The notes: generated by a model from the sequence alone, not told the origin. Positions 1-8,681 are shown, counted from the first letter of the stretch. The stretch: DNA of 27,507 nt from Deltaproteobacteria bacterium RBG_13_61_14 (GCA_001797815.1 MGQK01000106.1:1-27507), one strand, 5' to 3'. Translations and numbers: made by a program.

Positions 1-39
1 ATCGAAAGAAAAGAAATCCAGCCCTTGGGATGAATTGCC

Positions 40-2934
40 ATGAGCACGGCTCAAATTCCTTTTGATGAAGAGCAGGTCCGGAAGCATTTTCGGCTGGTTC
101 ACCGGCCCCAGTTAGGGGTAACTCCCTTGGTGGTGATCACCCCCTACGGAATTTACAACGGCTTTTTCAACGATGAAGACGCCCTGGTTACCTACTGCCG
201 ATCGCATCACGGGGACGGCATTTTCTACGTTGCCTGCAATCCCTATCTGCAGGAGGTGTTCAACTCTGCACCCAATCAACTGGGTTGTGTCAAGCGGGGC
301 GGCAAAGACAAGGTTGCTGCCATCACAACCGTTTTCCTGGATATAGATCCGGTTCGCCCCAAAGGTATACCCGCTACCCAGGAAGAAAATAAACTTGCCA
401 TCGCCAAGGCTCGGGAACTCACTCGGCTTTCCCTTTTTCAGGAATCAACGATAGCCACCAGCGGTAACGGCGCTTACGTGATTATTCCGGTGGAGTTCAC
501 CGAAGACCTGGATACACGCGAAAAGCAGATCGAAGCCTTGGTGAAAAAAATTCGGCGGGAACACTTTTCCGGGCAGGACAAGCTGGACCTCGACTCGGTG
601 CATGATCGGGCTCATCTCATGGCGCTGATGGGCTGCCTGAAAACGAAAGGCACCGCCAGTGCAGAGCGACCTTATCGCTTAGCCCGGTTTCTGAGTGAGC
701 CGAAGTCCAACCCTTGCCAGAACTTCATGGAAGAGGTCCGGAGACAGAGCATCGGCTCATCCCGGCCATCAGCGAGAGGCCCCAAGCCCGGTAAAAAGCT
801 TGGTCGGCCGCGAATTTCTCCTCGCCAAAGAGCTTCTGCCCTCTGCGCTGGTTGCCGGCAAGTGTTTGAAAATCCACCTCGCTACGAAGACCGTTCCGAC
901 TTTGACCTCCTGTTCACTGCGGCTTTAATTGATCACGGCTTTACCGAGAAACAGGTTTTTGACCTGCTGGCGGACCTGGATCAACGGCGGCCGGAAGTGC
1001 CGGGAAAATCCCCTCGGAAATTTACCGCCCGCAGCGAAGAAAACCAACGAGCCTACGTCTCCGCCTTGTATCGGGACGCTGATCCCAACTACGACTATTG
1101 CCATTGGATCTGGAAGCTCTTGGGTAGCAAGGCCTGTAAAGAGGGATGCCCTCATCATAGCGCCAACCTATCTTCCGGCAAATACAAGTTGACCAGGGCA
1201 CCCAACGTCAAATCGGATCGCAAGGTAACTCTGGAACAGGCCCGATCAGCCCTCGCCACAGATTTAAAAGCCAGGCGAGAGCGTTTGCTGGCAGAAAAAT
1301 CGGTCTTGATCGTGAAAGGCTTGCCTGGACTGGGAAAAACCCATTTGGCCTGCCAGGAGTTCAAGGACCTTCGCCTCTTCTATTGCATCGGCTTGCGGGA
1401 GGAGTTGCCGATGATTCAGAGCGATTTGGGCGGAGGCGTGGCGCTTCAGCTCAAGGATAATCTTTGCCGATTCCGCCAAGATCTGAGAGATTTTCGGAAT
1501 CAGGGCTACCCGGAAAGAGAGATGGAGCTTTGCCGCTCCTGCAATCGGGCGCAGTGCGACTATTTCCAGCAGTTTGATACCAGGCAGAGCTGGATCGGGA
1601 CGACCAAGTATCTGACCACGAGCTTGGAGTTGAAAAATTTTGACCTGATCGTGATTGACGAAGACCCGCTCCGGGATCTGCTGGATAAAACCGAAGTGGA
1701 CCATGATCAGATCAGGGCCTTTCGGCGATTTTTGGAAACCTATCATCTCCGCACTGCCGAGGCCGGCCAGCTATTAACCGGGCTGGAAGACCTGATGGAT
1801 GCCTATCGAGAAACCGGCCGGAAAGATGAAGAGATGAATCTGCTGACCCGGCTGTTTCAATGTCTGGAAAATCCCCAGGCCTTGATCCAGCGCTATCATG
1901 AATCGCCGGAATTCCAGCAGGCAGTCCAACTGGCAGAAAACCTCCCTGCCCGGCTCCTGCCTCCCAAATCCATCTTTACTCTGATCCACCGGCTTTATGA
2001 GGAAGCGACCAGGGCCAGGGCGAACAGTTTATTGGGATTGGAGTTGGTCAGGGGAAGCTGCAAGATCGTGATCCGGAGGTTCCAAGACCTGGACCGGCTG
2101 AGAGACTTCCCGGTGTTAATTTTGGATTCCAGCGCTGACCAGATGATTTACGAACAAATTTTCCCCGGCCGGAGTATTGAGATTTTGGATTATGAGATCG
2201 AGGTCAGGGCGCAGGTGGTTCAGATCACCAACTTTCCCCTGGGAGTTTACGGCTTGCAGTCCAAGAAGACTCTCCAAAGGGTGATGGAATTTATCCAGGA
2301 GCATCAGGAAGGAAGGGTAGGGATTATCTGCCGGAAGCAGTTTGAGGTGGAGTTGGAGCGGAATTTTCATGGGGCCATGGTTAAACATTATGGCAATGTC
2401 CGGGGTTCTCGGGAATTTGAGGATTGCGATAGCTTGTTTTTAGTCGGCGGCGCCTTTTTGCCTCCCCTGGAGCCCTGGAAAATCGCCCAGACGGTGTTTT
2501 ACGACCAGCCCAAAGTTAGCCGGGATAAGATTATGAGGGGGAGAGATTATGGCATGGCCAAGCATAATCAGAGGATCTACGGCCTTTGGGAGCACAAAGA
2601 TGAGAGGGTAAGGGCAATCTCTCAGTGGGCCCAGGAACAGGAAATAATGCAGGCAGGTTATCGGATCAGGCCGCTTCAACACCCCAAGAAGATATTCATC
2701 TTGACCAATATTCCTGTCCCTGGTTTACCTCCCGAAAAACTACTCAAATTGACCAAAAATGAAACTTTTGAACGCTATCAGAAAACCGTAGAAAAACTGA
2801 TTTCTGAAGAAAAAGATGTTAATAATCATTCCGTTAGCAAAATATTGGGGATTACACCCCGACAAGGGAGAAAGTACAAAAATCGGCTACCTGTTGCACT
2901 TTTTCGTAAAAGGAAAAACTCAGCAAGTGCTTGA
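40..2934 (+). CDS. AEP-type primase/helicase of a mobile element
   Basis: This is a 964-aa replication protein, probably a fused primase and helicase that starts replication of a plasmid or integrative element. Residues about 1-220 look like an archaeo-eukaryotic primase core: an FLDIDP strand gives the metal pair D101/D103, followed by an SGNGAY motif near 141 and a late motif ending in CLKTKGT near 199-205. Cysteine clusters near 269-272, 354-370 and 498-506 may bind zinc. A P-loop ATPase follows, with Walker A GLPGLGKT (427-434) and Walker B LIVIDEDP (536-543). A late GNVRGSREFED segment fits a helicase C-terminal motif. Basic residues and a possible HTH close the protein. The ATG at 40 has only a weak ribosome site (GGGATGAA). 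The neighbouring HTH gene supports a mobile element. Primase and ATPase motifs are seen; the exact family is inferred. Confidence 0.75.
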   Translation: MSTAQIPFDEEQVRKHFRLVHRPQLGVTPLVVITPYGIYNGFFNDEDALVTYCRSHHGDGIFYVACNPYLQEVFNSAPNQLGCVKRGGKDKVAAITTVFLDIDPVRPKGIPATQEENKLAIAKARELTRLSLFQESTIATSGNGAYVIIPVEFTEDLDTREKQIEALVKKIRREHFSGQDKLDLDSVHDRAHLMALMGCLKTKGTASAERPYRLARFLSEPKSNPCQNFMEEVRRQSIGSSRPSARGPKPGKKLGRPRISPRQRASALCAGCRQVFENPPRYEDRSDFDLLFTAALIDHGFTEKQVFDLLADLDQRRPEVPGKSPRKFTARSEENQRAYVSALYRDADPNYDYCHWIWKLLGSKACKEGCPHHSANLSSGKYKLTRAPNVKSDRKVTLEQARSALATDLKARRERLLAEKSVLIVKGLPGLGKTHLACQEFKDLRLFYCIGLREELPMIQSDLGGGVALQLKDNLCRFRQDLRDFRNQGYPEREMELCRSCNRAQCDYFQQFDTRQSWIGTTKYLTTSLELKNFDLIVIDEDPLRDLLDKTEVDHDQIRAFRRFLETYHLRTAEAGQLLTGLEDLMDAYRETGRKDEEMNLLTRLFQCLENPQALIQRYHESPEFQQAVQLAENLPARLLPPKSIFTLIHRLYEEATRARANSLLGLELVRGSCKIVIRRFQDLDRLRDFPVLILDSSADQMIYEQIFPGRSIEILDYEIEVRAQVVQITNFPLGVYGLQSKKTLQRVMEFIQEHQEGRVGIICRKQFEVELERNFHGAMVKHYGNVRGSREFEDCDSLFLVGGAFLPPLEPWKIAQTVFYDQPKVSRDKIMRGRDYGMAKHNQRIYGLWEHKDERVRAISQWAQEQEIMQAGYRIRPLQHPKKIFILTNIPVPGLPPEKLLKLTKNETFERYQKTVEKLISEEKDVNNHSVSKILGITPRQGRKYKNRLPVALFRKRKNSASA

Positions 2935-2963
2935 TTTTACGGCCATAAATAGATATTACCAGC

Positions 2964-3012
2964 AAAAAACGGAACTCTCAGCTCTATATAATATAATACA
3001 GAGTTCCGTTTT
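2964..3012 (+). terminator. Strong hairpin terminator after the primase gene
   Basis: A perfect 13-bp inverted repeat (AAAACGGAACTCT and its complement) flanks a loop of about 21 nt, 30 nt after the primase stop. The right arm ends in TTTT and the left arm begins with a run of A, so it could end transcription in either direction. The loop is long for an intrinsic terminator, so a role as a protein-binding palindrome is also possible. Confidence 0.6.
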
Positions 3013-3216
3013 CCCCTGCTAAAAAATTCTATATGAATTCGCACTGGGTGGTAATCATCTGCATATAGCGATAAAAGATAATGCTTAACAGGTCATATTT
3101 TTTATTGAATATAGCCAAGCTAGGCCATAAACATGGTCCTGTAACGCTCTACAATGCCCCAGGAATAATCCTGATTAAATAACCCTAGATGGCCTAAAGG
3201 AAGTGATTTAATAATG
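3013..3216. other. Gene-free AT-rich spacer
   Basis: No supported gene lies between the terminator and the promoter of the HTH gene. The stretch holds the first copy of the 28-bp repeat at 3142-3169. Read on the minus strand, it has a short open frame (about 3125-3236) ending in YSWGIVERYR, which may be a decayed coding remnant. Confidence 0.4.
3142..3169. repeat. 28-bp imperfect direct repeat, copy 1
   Basis: Twenty-three or so of 28 bases match 3749-3776, with the last 16 (ATGCCCCAGGAATAAT) identical. The two copies flank the HTH gene. Just right of the core is a small palindrome, CAGGA-ATAA-TCCTG. The repeat could be a binding or attachment site, or a relic of two related coding sequences. 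Confidence 0.5.
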
Positions 3217-3244
3217 TTGTAGGTTAATAATTCAAATATATAAT
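3217..3244 (+). promoter_or_regulatory. Possible sigma70 promoter for the HTH gene
   Basis: TTGTAG at 3217-3222 and TATAAT at 3239-3244 are separated by 16 bp, about 70 nt before the HTH start codon. The -10 is a perfect consensus, but the region is AT-rich, so chance matches are easy. Confidence 0.35.
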
Positions 3245-3312
3245 TTTATTACGTTTTTATTATTTTAAAGCCGCGGCAGGGCTATAAACATGCCAATAAA
3301 AAGGAGAGTTTG

Positions 3313-3543
3313 ATGAAGTTAAAAGAAATTGAGGCTATTATGAATAGCAAATATCCCAAGTATTTATTAACGAGTAAAGAGGCGGCGGAAGTTCTCCAGA
3401 TGACCTCAAAAAACATTTATCAGCTGGTAAAATCAGGTAAATTAAAGCCATTAAGCATTTATGATTCCGGCCAAAGACCATTTCGATTTAGAAAAGCTGA
3501 TTTAGCCAGGTTAATTAAGCAGGAAAAGATCAATATTCAATAA
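3313..3543 (+). CDS. Excisionase/MerR-like helix-turn-helix protein
   Basis: This small DNA-binding protein of 76 aa has the winged-helix pattern of the excisionase/MerR class. 'LLTSKEAAEVLQM' gives the first helices, 'SKNIYQLVKSGKLKP' the recognition helix and turn, and 'FRFRKADLARLI' the wing and last helix, covering nearly the whole protein. Such proteins act as recombination directionality factors or small regulators in mobile elements. The ATG at 3313 was chosen over the TTG three bases earlier because AAGGAG sits about 7 nt upstream. It lies downstream of the primase gene and is separated from it by a terminator, so it probably has its own promoter. No integrase is visible in the window, so the Xis role is inference; DNA binding is well supported. 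Confidence 0.75.
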   Translation: MKLKEIEAIMNSKYPKYLLTSKEAAEVLQMTSKNIYQLVKSGKLKPLSIYDSGQRPFRFRKADLARLIKQEKINIQ

Positions 3544-4093
3544 ATTAATAATATTAATATAATGCTGTAAAATCATTAAATTATAATTATTTGGCTGTAA
3601 TAAATTAAACTTTTAATTGATAGTATGGAAAATATTTTTTAATGTTTAAAGTCATGGATAAAGAGAGAATAAAGTTGAATAATTACAGTATGTTGGAAAA
3701 TAAAACTGATATATGGTGGCGGTTAAAACGATTAAAACAATGCCTCCTAAACGCTCCAGGATGCCCCAGGAATAATGATGGATAGGAAGGGCGGGTAAAG
3801 GACGTATTAGGGGGAAAATAAAAAATAAATGGGCTGGAGGAAATATCTCCAGGTGGTTAATGATTGGGGACCGCAAAAAAATGTTTAGGTCACCAGGGTT
3901 AATTGGAGTAGGTCCCACTTCTTGATAAAGGGCATTCTCTGCGGGATGGTCAGAATAAACCCTGGGGCACATTGGAGAAAATTCATCCAAGATCTTATAA
4001 ACTTGCAATCTGGCTGGATTCTGATATGATTATTTTAATAAAAGGCCTAGGCGGGGGCAGAGAATACCGCTAATTTAATAAAAGGAGAGAAGA
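3544..4093. other. Gene-free AT-rich interval
   Basis: No gene with a ribosome site or family match is seen in these 550 bases. The interval holds the second 28-bp repeat copy (3749-3776). A 118-codon minus-strand open frame (3652-4008) starts at a TTG without a ribosome site and is not accepted. Just before the next gene, TTAATAAAAGG occurs twice, near 4034 and 4074. Confidence 0.5.
3749..3776. repeat. 28-bp imperfect direct repeat, copy 2
   Basis: Same direction as the copy at 3142-3169, with the last 16 bases identical. On the minus strand both copies read Y-S-W-G-I-(V/L)-E-R, so homologous decayed coding ends are an alternative to a functional site. Confidence 0.5.
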
Positions 4094-4399
4094 ATGGAAA
4101 CTAAAAGTGCTAAGATTACGCTAGGTTATTACAAGCAAGGGGATGATTTTATGTTTCACCTGCAGAAAACAGGGGATCCCATTAAAGCTAGTCTGGCCCA
4201 TGCCGAGCAAATGACAGAAGTTGCGGATCACCTTCAGAAAATTGCAAAAGTTCTCAGTAAAGTTCCGAAAGATAAAATAAATGTCTACGCCGATACCCAC
4301 CATATTGGTATCGAGGCTCCCAGTAAGGTCATTGATCTAATAAATAAACAGAACCTGGCGGAATTGGATGATGAAGAATATCAAGTTTATAATCTATAA
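4094..4399 (+). CDS. Hypothetical protein, 101 aa
   Basis: I do not recognise this family. The ATG has a clear ribosome site (AGGAGAG, 4 nt spacing), and codon use looks like real coding. The protein is soluble-looking: a beta-rich start (ITLGYYKQGDDFMFHL), a central amphipathic helix about 35-57 (HAEQMTEVADHLQKIAKVL), a short 'KINVYADTHHIGIEAP' strand-turn and an acidic tail. There is no signal peptide, membrane segment or cysteine. It sits in the small-gene part of the mobile-element module, between the HTH gene and the 44-aa cysteine protein. Function is unknown. Confidence 0.7.
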   Translation: METKSAKITLGYYKQGDDFMFHLQKTGDPIKASLAHAEQMTEVADHLQKIAKVLSKVPKDKINVYADTHHIGIEAPSKVIDLINKQNLAELDDEEYQVYNL

Positions 4400-4864
4400 T
4401 AAAAGATAAATAGCTAAGAATTAATAGAATTACGTTTGAAGGCGGCGAAAATGCTCTAGATAACCTAAAAATACAACTATCTGCTGGTAAAAGACGCTAA
4501 ATTGATAGATTTGCTATATTTGTTTCCCCTCCATTCTTCTTCATTGATCTCAAACGCCTTGAAGTTAGGCGCATACCTCAAAAAAGCAGAATTGATATCC
4601 TCAATGCTAGGGAGGACAATTTATTGATAGGAGGTTCAGCCAATTCTAATTGCTGTATTTTCCCTCGTAATCCAACGATTGTTCTTGAGTTCGAGGTTAT
4701 CCTTCAGATAGCTTAGGGCTAGATCCAGGGAGCGTTGTTTGTCTTTTAGAAGCTTTTTATGGATGATAAAGATAATTTTGCCCATATCGGTAGTGACAAA
4801 AAGATGTTAATAAGGGTAAGCACACGAAATTGGGCATAAGGATTTAAACACAAAAAGGAGAATT
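4400..4864. other. Gene-poor interval with a possible minus-strand remnant
   Basis: No firm gene is seen. On the minus strand an open frame at 4636-4785 (ATG, 49 aa, starting MGKIIFIIHKKLL) reads as plausible protein but has no ribosome site, and the frame is closed by a TAA 24 nt upstream of that ATG. It could be a decayed gene end. The right end carries the ribosome site AAGGAG of the next small gene. Confidence 0.35.
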
Positions 4865-4999
4865 ATGCAAATGGGAACCAAGATAAAACCAAGGCATTGC
4901 TTTATTGGATATGATTACATCGAGAATAAATGTAGAGATATTGATTGCAAATTTAAGGAGTTGTGTAAGAAGATAAACAAGCAGTTGAGGGGTTATTAG
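4865..4999 (+). CDS. Small four-cysteine protein, 44 aa
   Basis: A short gene with a good ribosome site (AAGGAG, 4 nt before the ATG). The 44-aa product is basic and has cysteines at residues 12, 23, 28 and 34 (HC..., KC, DC, LC), giving C-x10-C-x4-C-x5-C, which may bind a metal. It has no signal peptide. It runs into the last rhs remnant tail to tail, the stop codons overlapping at 4996-4999. Function is unknown; the ribosome site and cysteine pattern are the only support. Confidence 0.5.
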   Translation: MQMGTKIKPRHCFIGYDYIENKCRDIDCKFKELCKKINKQLRGY

Positions 5000-5337
5000 A
5001 TCTTTCTTTCTCGCCGCGTACTTCCAAGCTGATCCTGGTGGTAGTAGAGGACTTCCCGAACTTCCTGCTGTGCCGCTGCCGGCCGTGGCCCCAAAAACCT
5101 TCCTGACTTTTTAGCTTGCTTTAGATTGTCAAAGAGCTCCTGGGTTAACTGACTGAAAGGAATCTTAGCATTGCCGTAAGTGGCTGTCAAGAGTTTTTTG
5201 AGGGCCTGGTAAAGGACCTGTTTATGCATAGGGTTTTGGGACTGGAAGTTAAGTGAAGGGAGGGGTACGCTATAAACATTGTTGTCTGCCAGCGTTGGCT
5301 CGGTTGAGCAATTCATCAAGTTCATTGATGAGGTCAT
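4996..5337 (-). pseudogene. Truncated rhs core stub (fragment C)
   Basis: A 113-codon remnant of the Rhs gene. From about QSQNPMHKQVLYQAL to YYHQDQLGSTR it closely parallels the full Rhs protein upstream of its core, including the helical segment ALKKLLTATYG. The match stops at QLGSTR near 5018, and the frame then ends in RERKI and a stop. The rest of the core and any toxin tip are absent. The ATG at 5337 has no convincing ribosome site. It lies after the partner gene ending at 5461, as the last member of the cassette array, and marks the left edge of the Rhs locus. It is most likely a recombination scar that offers homology for cassette exchange. Confidence 0.7.
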
Positions 5338-5460
5338 CTTGATTCTATAAACTAAAAGGAAGTGAGTTATATTCTAAGACACCAAATCTTTTATTTTTAT
5401 ATCATCAACACATTGCATCATTGCTATATATAAATATGTACAGATAATTCATTTCTTCAA

Positions 5461-6345
5461 TTACTTTAATTCTACAATTAAATGTCTCCATTTATGGCTT
5501 TTAATAATAAGTTTATTATTCTTAACTATTGAATCTATTTTATTATCAATTAAATTAACTAAATTAGAATATTCTGCACCATCAATATTTGAATTAATAA
5601 TAAGGTTACCTTCTAGACTAAATATATATAATTGATAATTAGAATTATTGCCAATAATAATATGTGAATTAGTGAACAAGATATTAACATTACCTTCTTT
5701 ATTGCAATAGCAGTTAGGGAGTTGTGCTATATTTATTTCTTTATGTTCGTTATTATATATAAGATACTCGCATGGTATCCCTTCTATACCTCCTGAATTA
5801 TGCATTAGAAACATCCTGGACTTACTATCAAAGGTAAGATTACCTGCAGCAGGACCACTTTCAGAAAAATAGTGATATTTGATCAAATTCCCTTTATAAT
5901 CATAAATATAAATTAAGCCGGAAAAATCACCATGCGATTCTTCAATAACAGCAAAAAAATTACTGTCAGGGGCTATGCTAATGAAGCAAGGATTCTTAGG
6001 GAGGATTTTCAATAGATTGCCCTTTGAATCCAAAATCCTTACTGAACTATATATTCCCTCATAAGGAATTATCTCTCTAACAATAATAATACCCCTATTA
6101 TTGGCTACAACATAAGGCAAATCATATTCAGCTATTTCAAGGCCTTGGTCAAAGAATGATATCTCTGGTTTCCTTCTATTTATATAAGATATGTTTTTAT
6201 TTCCTCGTATAGATCTGATAATAATAGAATTCTCTTTAATTCTAATACTCGAGAAATTGAAATTGGCATTAATAGAAAATAATATAAGTATCAATAAATT
6301 ATCTAGTAAGTATAGAATAACTGATTCTTTGGCTAGACCGAACAT
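5461..6345 (-). CDS. Exported propeller-like putative immunity protein (partner of M23 tip B)
   Basis: A 294-aa AT-rich gene 30 nt after the M23-tipped rhs fragment. GGAGGAG about 9 nt before the ATG supports this start. The N-terminus (KESVILYLLDNLLILILF, then SINANF) is a signal peptide or anchor. The body alternates short beta strands and turns with repeated 'D.KGNLLK', 'YDYKGNLIK' and 'SLEGNLI' blades, suggesting a beta-propeller. A central stretch (IAPDSNFFAVIEES) is clearly related to the partner gene at 7773-8681 (IASPSKKYYAIIES), which also follows an M23 domain. By position and export it is a candidate immunity protein that guards the periplasm from the peptidase. No named immunity family is recognised. 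Confidence 0.6.
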   Translation of the reverse strand: MFGLAKESVILYLLDNLLILILFSINANFNFSSIRIKENSIIIRSIRGNKNISYINRRKPEISFFDQGLEIAEYDLPYVVANNRGIIIVREIIPYEGIYSSVRILDSKGNLLKILPKNPCFISIAPDSNFFAVIEESHGDFSGLIYIYDYKGNLIKYHYFSESGPAAGNLTFDSKSRMFLMHNSGGIEGIPCEYLIYNNEHKEINIAQLPNCYCNKEGNVNILFTNSHIIIGNNSNYQLYIFSLEGNLIINSNIDGAEYSNLVNLIDNKIDSIVKNNKLIIKSHKWRHLIVELK

Positions 6346-6375
6346 ATTCGCACGCTCCTCCGATAAATTAATTTG

Positions 6376-7575
6376 CTAGGGTAAAATTGTTGCTGGATCA
6401 ATCGGGTTTCCTTTGCCTATTTTTTGTCCTGGGCCTGGGGCTTCACGAAATTCAAAATGAAGACATCCGAGCCCTCTGATCTGACCAGTATTTCCTGATA
6501 GTCCAATGATCTGGCCTGCGGTTACTTGATCCCCTATATTAACCAAATTTTGAGAATTATGCATGTAAATTGTTTGGCGATTTTGGTCTTGAGGATGGCC
6601 AAGAATAATCATATTTCCGCCTGTATTACTAAAACCAGCCCATAGAACTCTTCCGTCAGCAGATGCATAAACATTAGATCCAATTGGTGCACCATAATCT
6701 CGTGCAGGGTGAGGTTCAGGCTGTCCAGTTTGCGAGTTGGTGCGCATACCATAACCAGATGTCATTGGTATGTTTGGATCAACAGGAGATTGATATTGTT
6801 GTTGAGGAGCTGGCACAGGTGCCGGTTGAGGAGCTTGTGCAGGAGCTGGTGCAGGTGCCGGAGCAGGTGCCGGCGCCGCAGGCGCAGCTTGAGTAAAGGT
6901 CATATCGCCTCCCGGCCCTCCACCAAACCAATTATCAATATCTTCAGCTTCCGGAGGTTCGGTTGTTTCTTGCGCATCATCCTCCGCCTCTTTTGCTGCC
7001 TCGTCCGGATTGGGCTGTTCCTGCATCTGGCCGTAAGAATATACCCTTGCCAGTAACATTCCTAACCATAATCCGTAACCCACTCCCGTCCAAAAACCCT
7101 TTTTCGCCCCCTCTTCCGCTCTGGTCTCACCAAAAATCTGGGGAACAATCGCACCGATTACTGCCATTGGTAAACTAATAATAGCTACTGCTGCGAATAT
7201 AATTGCTAAGGATATTGCCAAGGCTTCTAAAAAGGCATGTCCGGTCGGGTCCACAAAGCGCAATGGATTGTTGCCCACGTAGGTGTAGCGGTTGCCGCCG
7301 ACGGCCGAATCAGGCTGGATGAAGCGTGCGATCTCCGGGTCGTAAAATCTGCTTTGATAGAACATCAACCCGCTGCTCTTGTCTTCCTCCTGCCCGGTGA
7401 ACCTTCGCTTGGATTGAGCAAAGAAAGGCAACACAAAAGCGATCAGGATCAACCCATCCAAGACTTTGCCAAAAAGAAGGTAATTGATGTATTGAAAAAT
7501 GCTCCCATCCTTCAGTGTAATCAGCCTTGTGCTCCCCAGTTGATCCTGGTGGTAATAGAGCACATCGCGCTCCAA
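6376..7575 (-). CDS. Orphan Rhs core with M23 peptidase tip (cassette B)
   Basis: A displaced 3' end of an rhs gene. The order is Rhs core ([50 protein letters not shown]), a hydrophobic double helix ([19 protein letters not shown]), an acidic stretch, a long Pro-Ala linker and an M23/LytM endopeptidase domain. The M23 part has HPARD (HxxxD zinc motif) and Y-M-H, but the usual HxH reads C-L-H-F-E, so the first His is Cys. Homology to the full gene runs up to 7664 in the same frame. No ATG is present; the first usable start is a TTG at 7575 with no ribosome site, so it is probably silent until recombined. Proteins of this class cut peptide crosslinks in peptidoglycan. The single frame from core to tip is intact. 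Confidence 0.7.
   Translation of the reverse strand: MERDVLYYHQDQLGSTRLITLKDGSIFQYINYLLFGKVLDGLILIAFVLPFFAQSKRRFTGQEEDKSSGLMFYQSRFYDPEIARFIQPDSAVGGNRYTYVGNNPLRFVDPTGHAFLEALAISLAIIFAAVAIISLPMAVIGAIVPQIFGETRAEEGAKKGFWTGVGYGLWLGMLLARVYSYGQMQEQPNPDEAAKEAEDDAQETTEPPEAEDIDNWFGGGPGGDMTFTQAAPAAPAPAPAPAPAPAQAPQPAPVPAPQQQYQSPVDPNIPMTSGYGMRTNSQTGQPEPHPARDYGAPIGSNVYASADGRVLWAGFSNTGGNMIILGHPQDQNRQTIYMHNSQNLVNIGDQVTAGQIIGLSGNTGQIRGLGCLHFEFREAPGPGQKIGKGNPIDPATILP
7091..7254. repeat. 164-bp identical repeat, copy in cassette B
   Basis: By eye identical to 9347-9510. It covers the end of the Rhs core (DPTGH) and the following hydrophobic helix pair up to AKKGF. The flanks diverge, so this looks like recent duplication or gene conversion. 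Confidence 0.75.
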
Positions 7576-7772
7576 GGTCTGCGCTTTTGCCGACCGAGGC
7601 CCCCAGAGCCGGCCTTGCTTCTTTGCCTGTTTTAGATTATCAAAGAACTCTTTGGTTAATTCGATGATTGTAAATAATATAATAACATTAGGATGTATAA
7701 TAGCTGTGAATATATACGGCTCTGAATCTATCGTAAATATACTTATCTATTATTCAAAGCCTTACCTGTGCT

Positions 7773-8681
7773 TCACTGTCCAAACTTATTATTTATTGTT
7801 ATTATCAATTTATTCCCGTTGCTATTTATAACTTCTATGCTATTATTCAGGTTATTATAATTTATTATATATTTATCTTTTTGGATATTAATTAAATCAG
7901 CAGAATATACAGTATTATTTAGCATCTTACCTTCAGTATTAAAAATATATATATTGGTAATTAAGTCACCTGATTCAATGCTTGGATATTCAATTATCAT
8001 TATATAATTATTCAAGAGAAATATATGGTAACTCCCACTCAATTCATGAATATCAGCCTCAATAATATCCTTTCCCATATTTTTAATTATATACATTTTG
8101 TCATCAACATCAGATATGCTAGCAACAATTAAATCATCTTTAAGAAAATTAAAATGATCTATGTATCCTCTAGTTAAATGGATGGTTTTGATCTCATTGC
8201 CATTTGAATTATAAAATACAATTTTTCCTGTATCTTCTAAAACACTTTCAGATTCTATGATAGCATAATATTTCTTGCTAGGGGACGCGATTGCCGATCC
8301 GTGAAACCTTGGAGATATATCAATTAATCTACCATTAAAATTGTAAAATACCAGCCATACCAATGAATAATCCAATCGATAAATAAGATTGCTTTCAACA
8401 ACTGCTCGTTTATTATTATTATCTATGTGCACATTATCATATCTAATTGCTTCACTAGAGTTATAAATAAACTTATCAGGATATTCTTTATTAATATATT
8501 TCAATCTATTAATTATTATATCATTTTTTTGGAAGAGAATTTCATCATGCGTAACCTTAATTGATTTACTATGTAATTGGTAATATCCACATGATAATAC
8601 AGACATCTGCATAAATAATAATATGCTTATAAAAATGAGATTGATCTTCATATTGATTCTATTTAATATATTATTTAGCAT
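7773..8681 (-). CDS. Propeller-like lipoprotein, putative immunity protein (partner of M23 tip A)
   Basis: An AT-rich gene directly after the M23 tip of cassette A. The ATG at 8681 overlaps that frame's stop, which suggests coupled translation. The ATG at 8651 (MKINLIF) is also possible and gives a more classical signal. Both starts lead into IFISILLFMQMSVLSC, a lipoprotein signal with the lipid Cys in VLSC. The body repeats 'FNGRLID', 'SNGNEIK' and 'TEGKMLN' strand-turn units, so a beta-propeller is likely. It shares a clear block with the partner of cassette B. Candidate role: membrane-anchored periplasmic immunity against an M23 endopeptidase. No named family is recognised. Confidence 0.6.
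   Translation of the reverse strand: MLNNILNRINMKINLIFISILLFMQMSVLSCGYYQLHSKSIKVTHDEILFQKNDIIINRLKYINKEYPDKFIYNSSEAIRYDNVHIDNNNKRAVVESNLIYRLDYSLVWLVFYNFNGRLIDISPRFHGSAIASPSKKYYAIIESESVLEDTGKIVFYNSNGNEIKTIHLTRGYIDHFNFLKDDLIVASISDVDDKMYIIKNMGKDIIEADIHELSGSYHIFLLNNYIMIIEYPSIESGDLITNIYIFNTEGKMLNNTVYSADLINIQKDKYIINYNNLNNSIEVINSNGNKLIITINNKFGQ

Noticed and set aside
2981-2999. TATAATATAAT in the loop of the terminator as a promoter -10
   Set aside because: It has no -35 at a fitting distance and sits inside a strong hairpin loop.
3652-4008. 118-codon minus-strand open frame
   Set aside because: It starts at TTG without a ribosome site and has low-complexity Pro/Ile/Phe content. It is mentioned only as a possible relic.
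6785-6890. Short tandem repeats that could pass for a repeat array
   Set aside because: They encode the Pro-Ala linker of cassette B. Units are irregular codon repeats without spacers, so not CRISPR.
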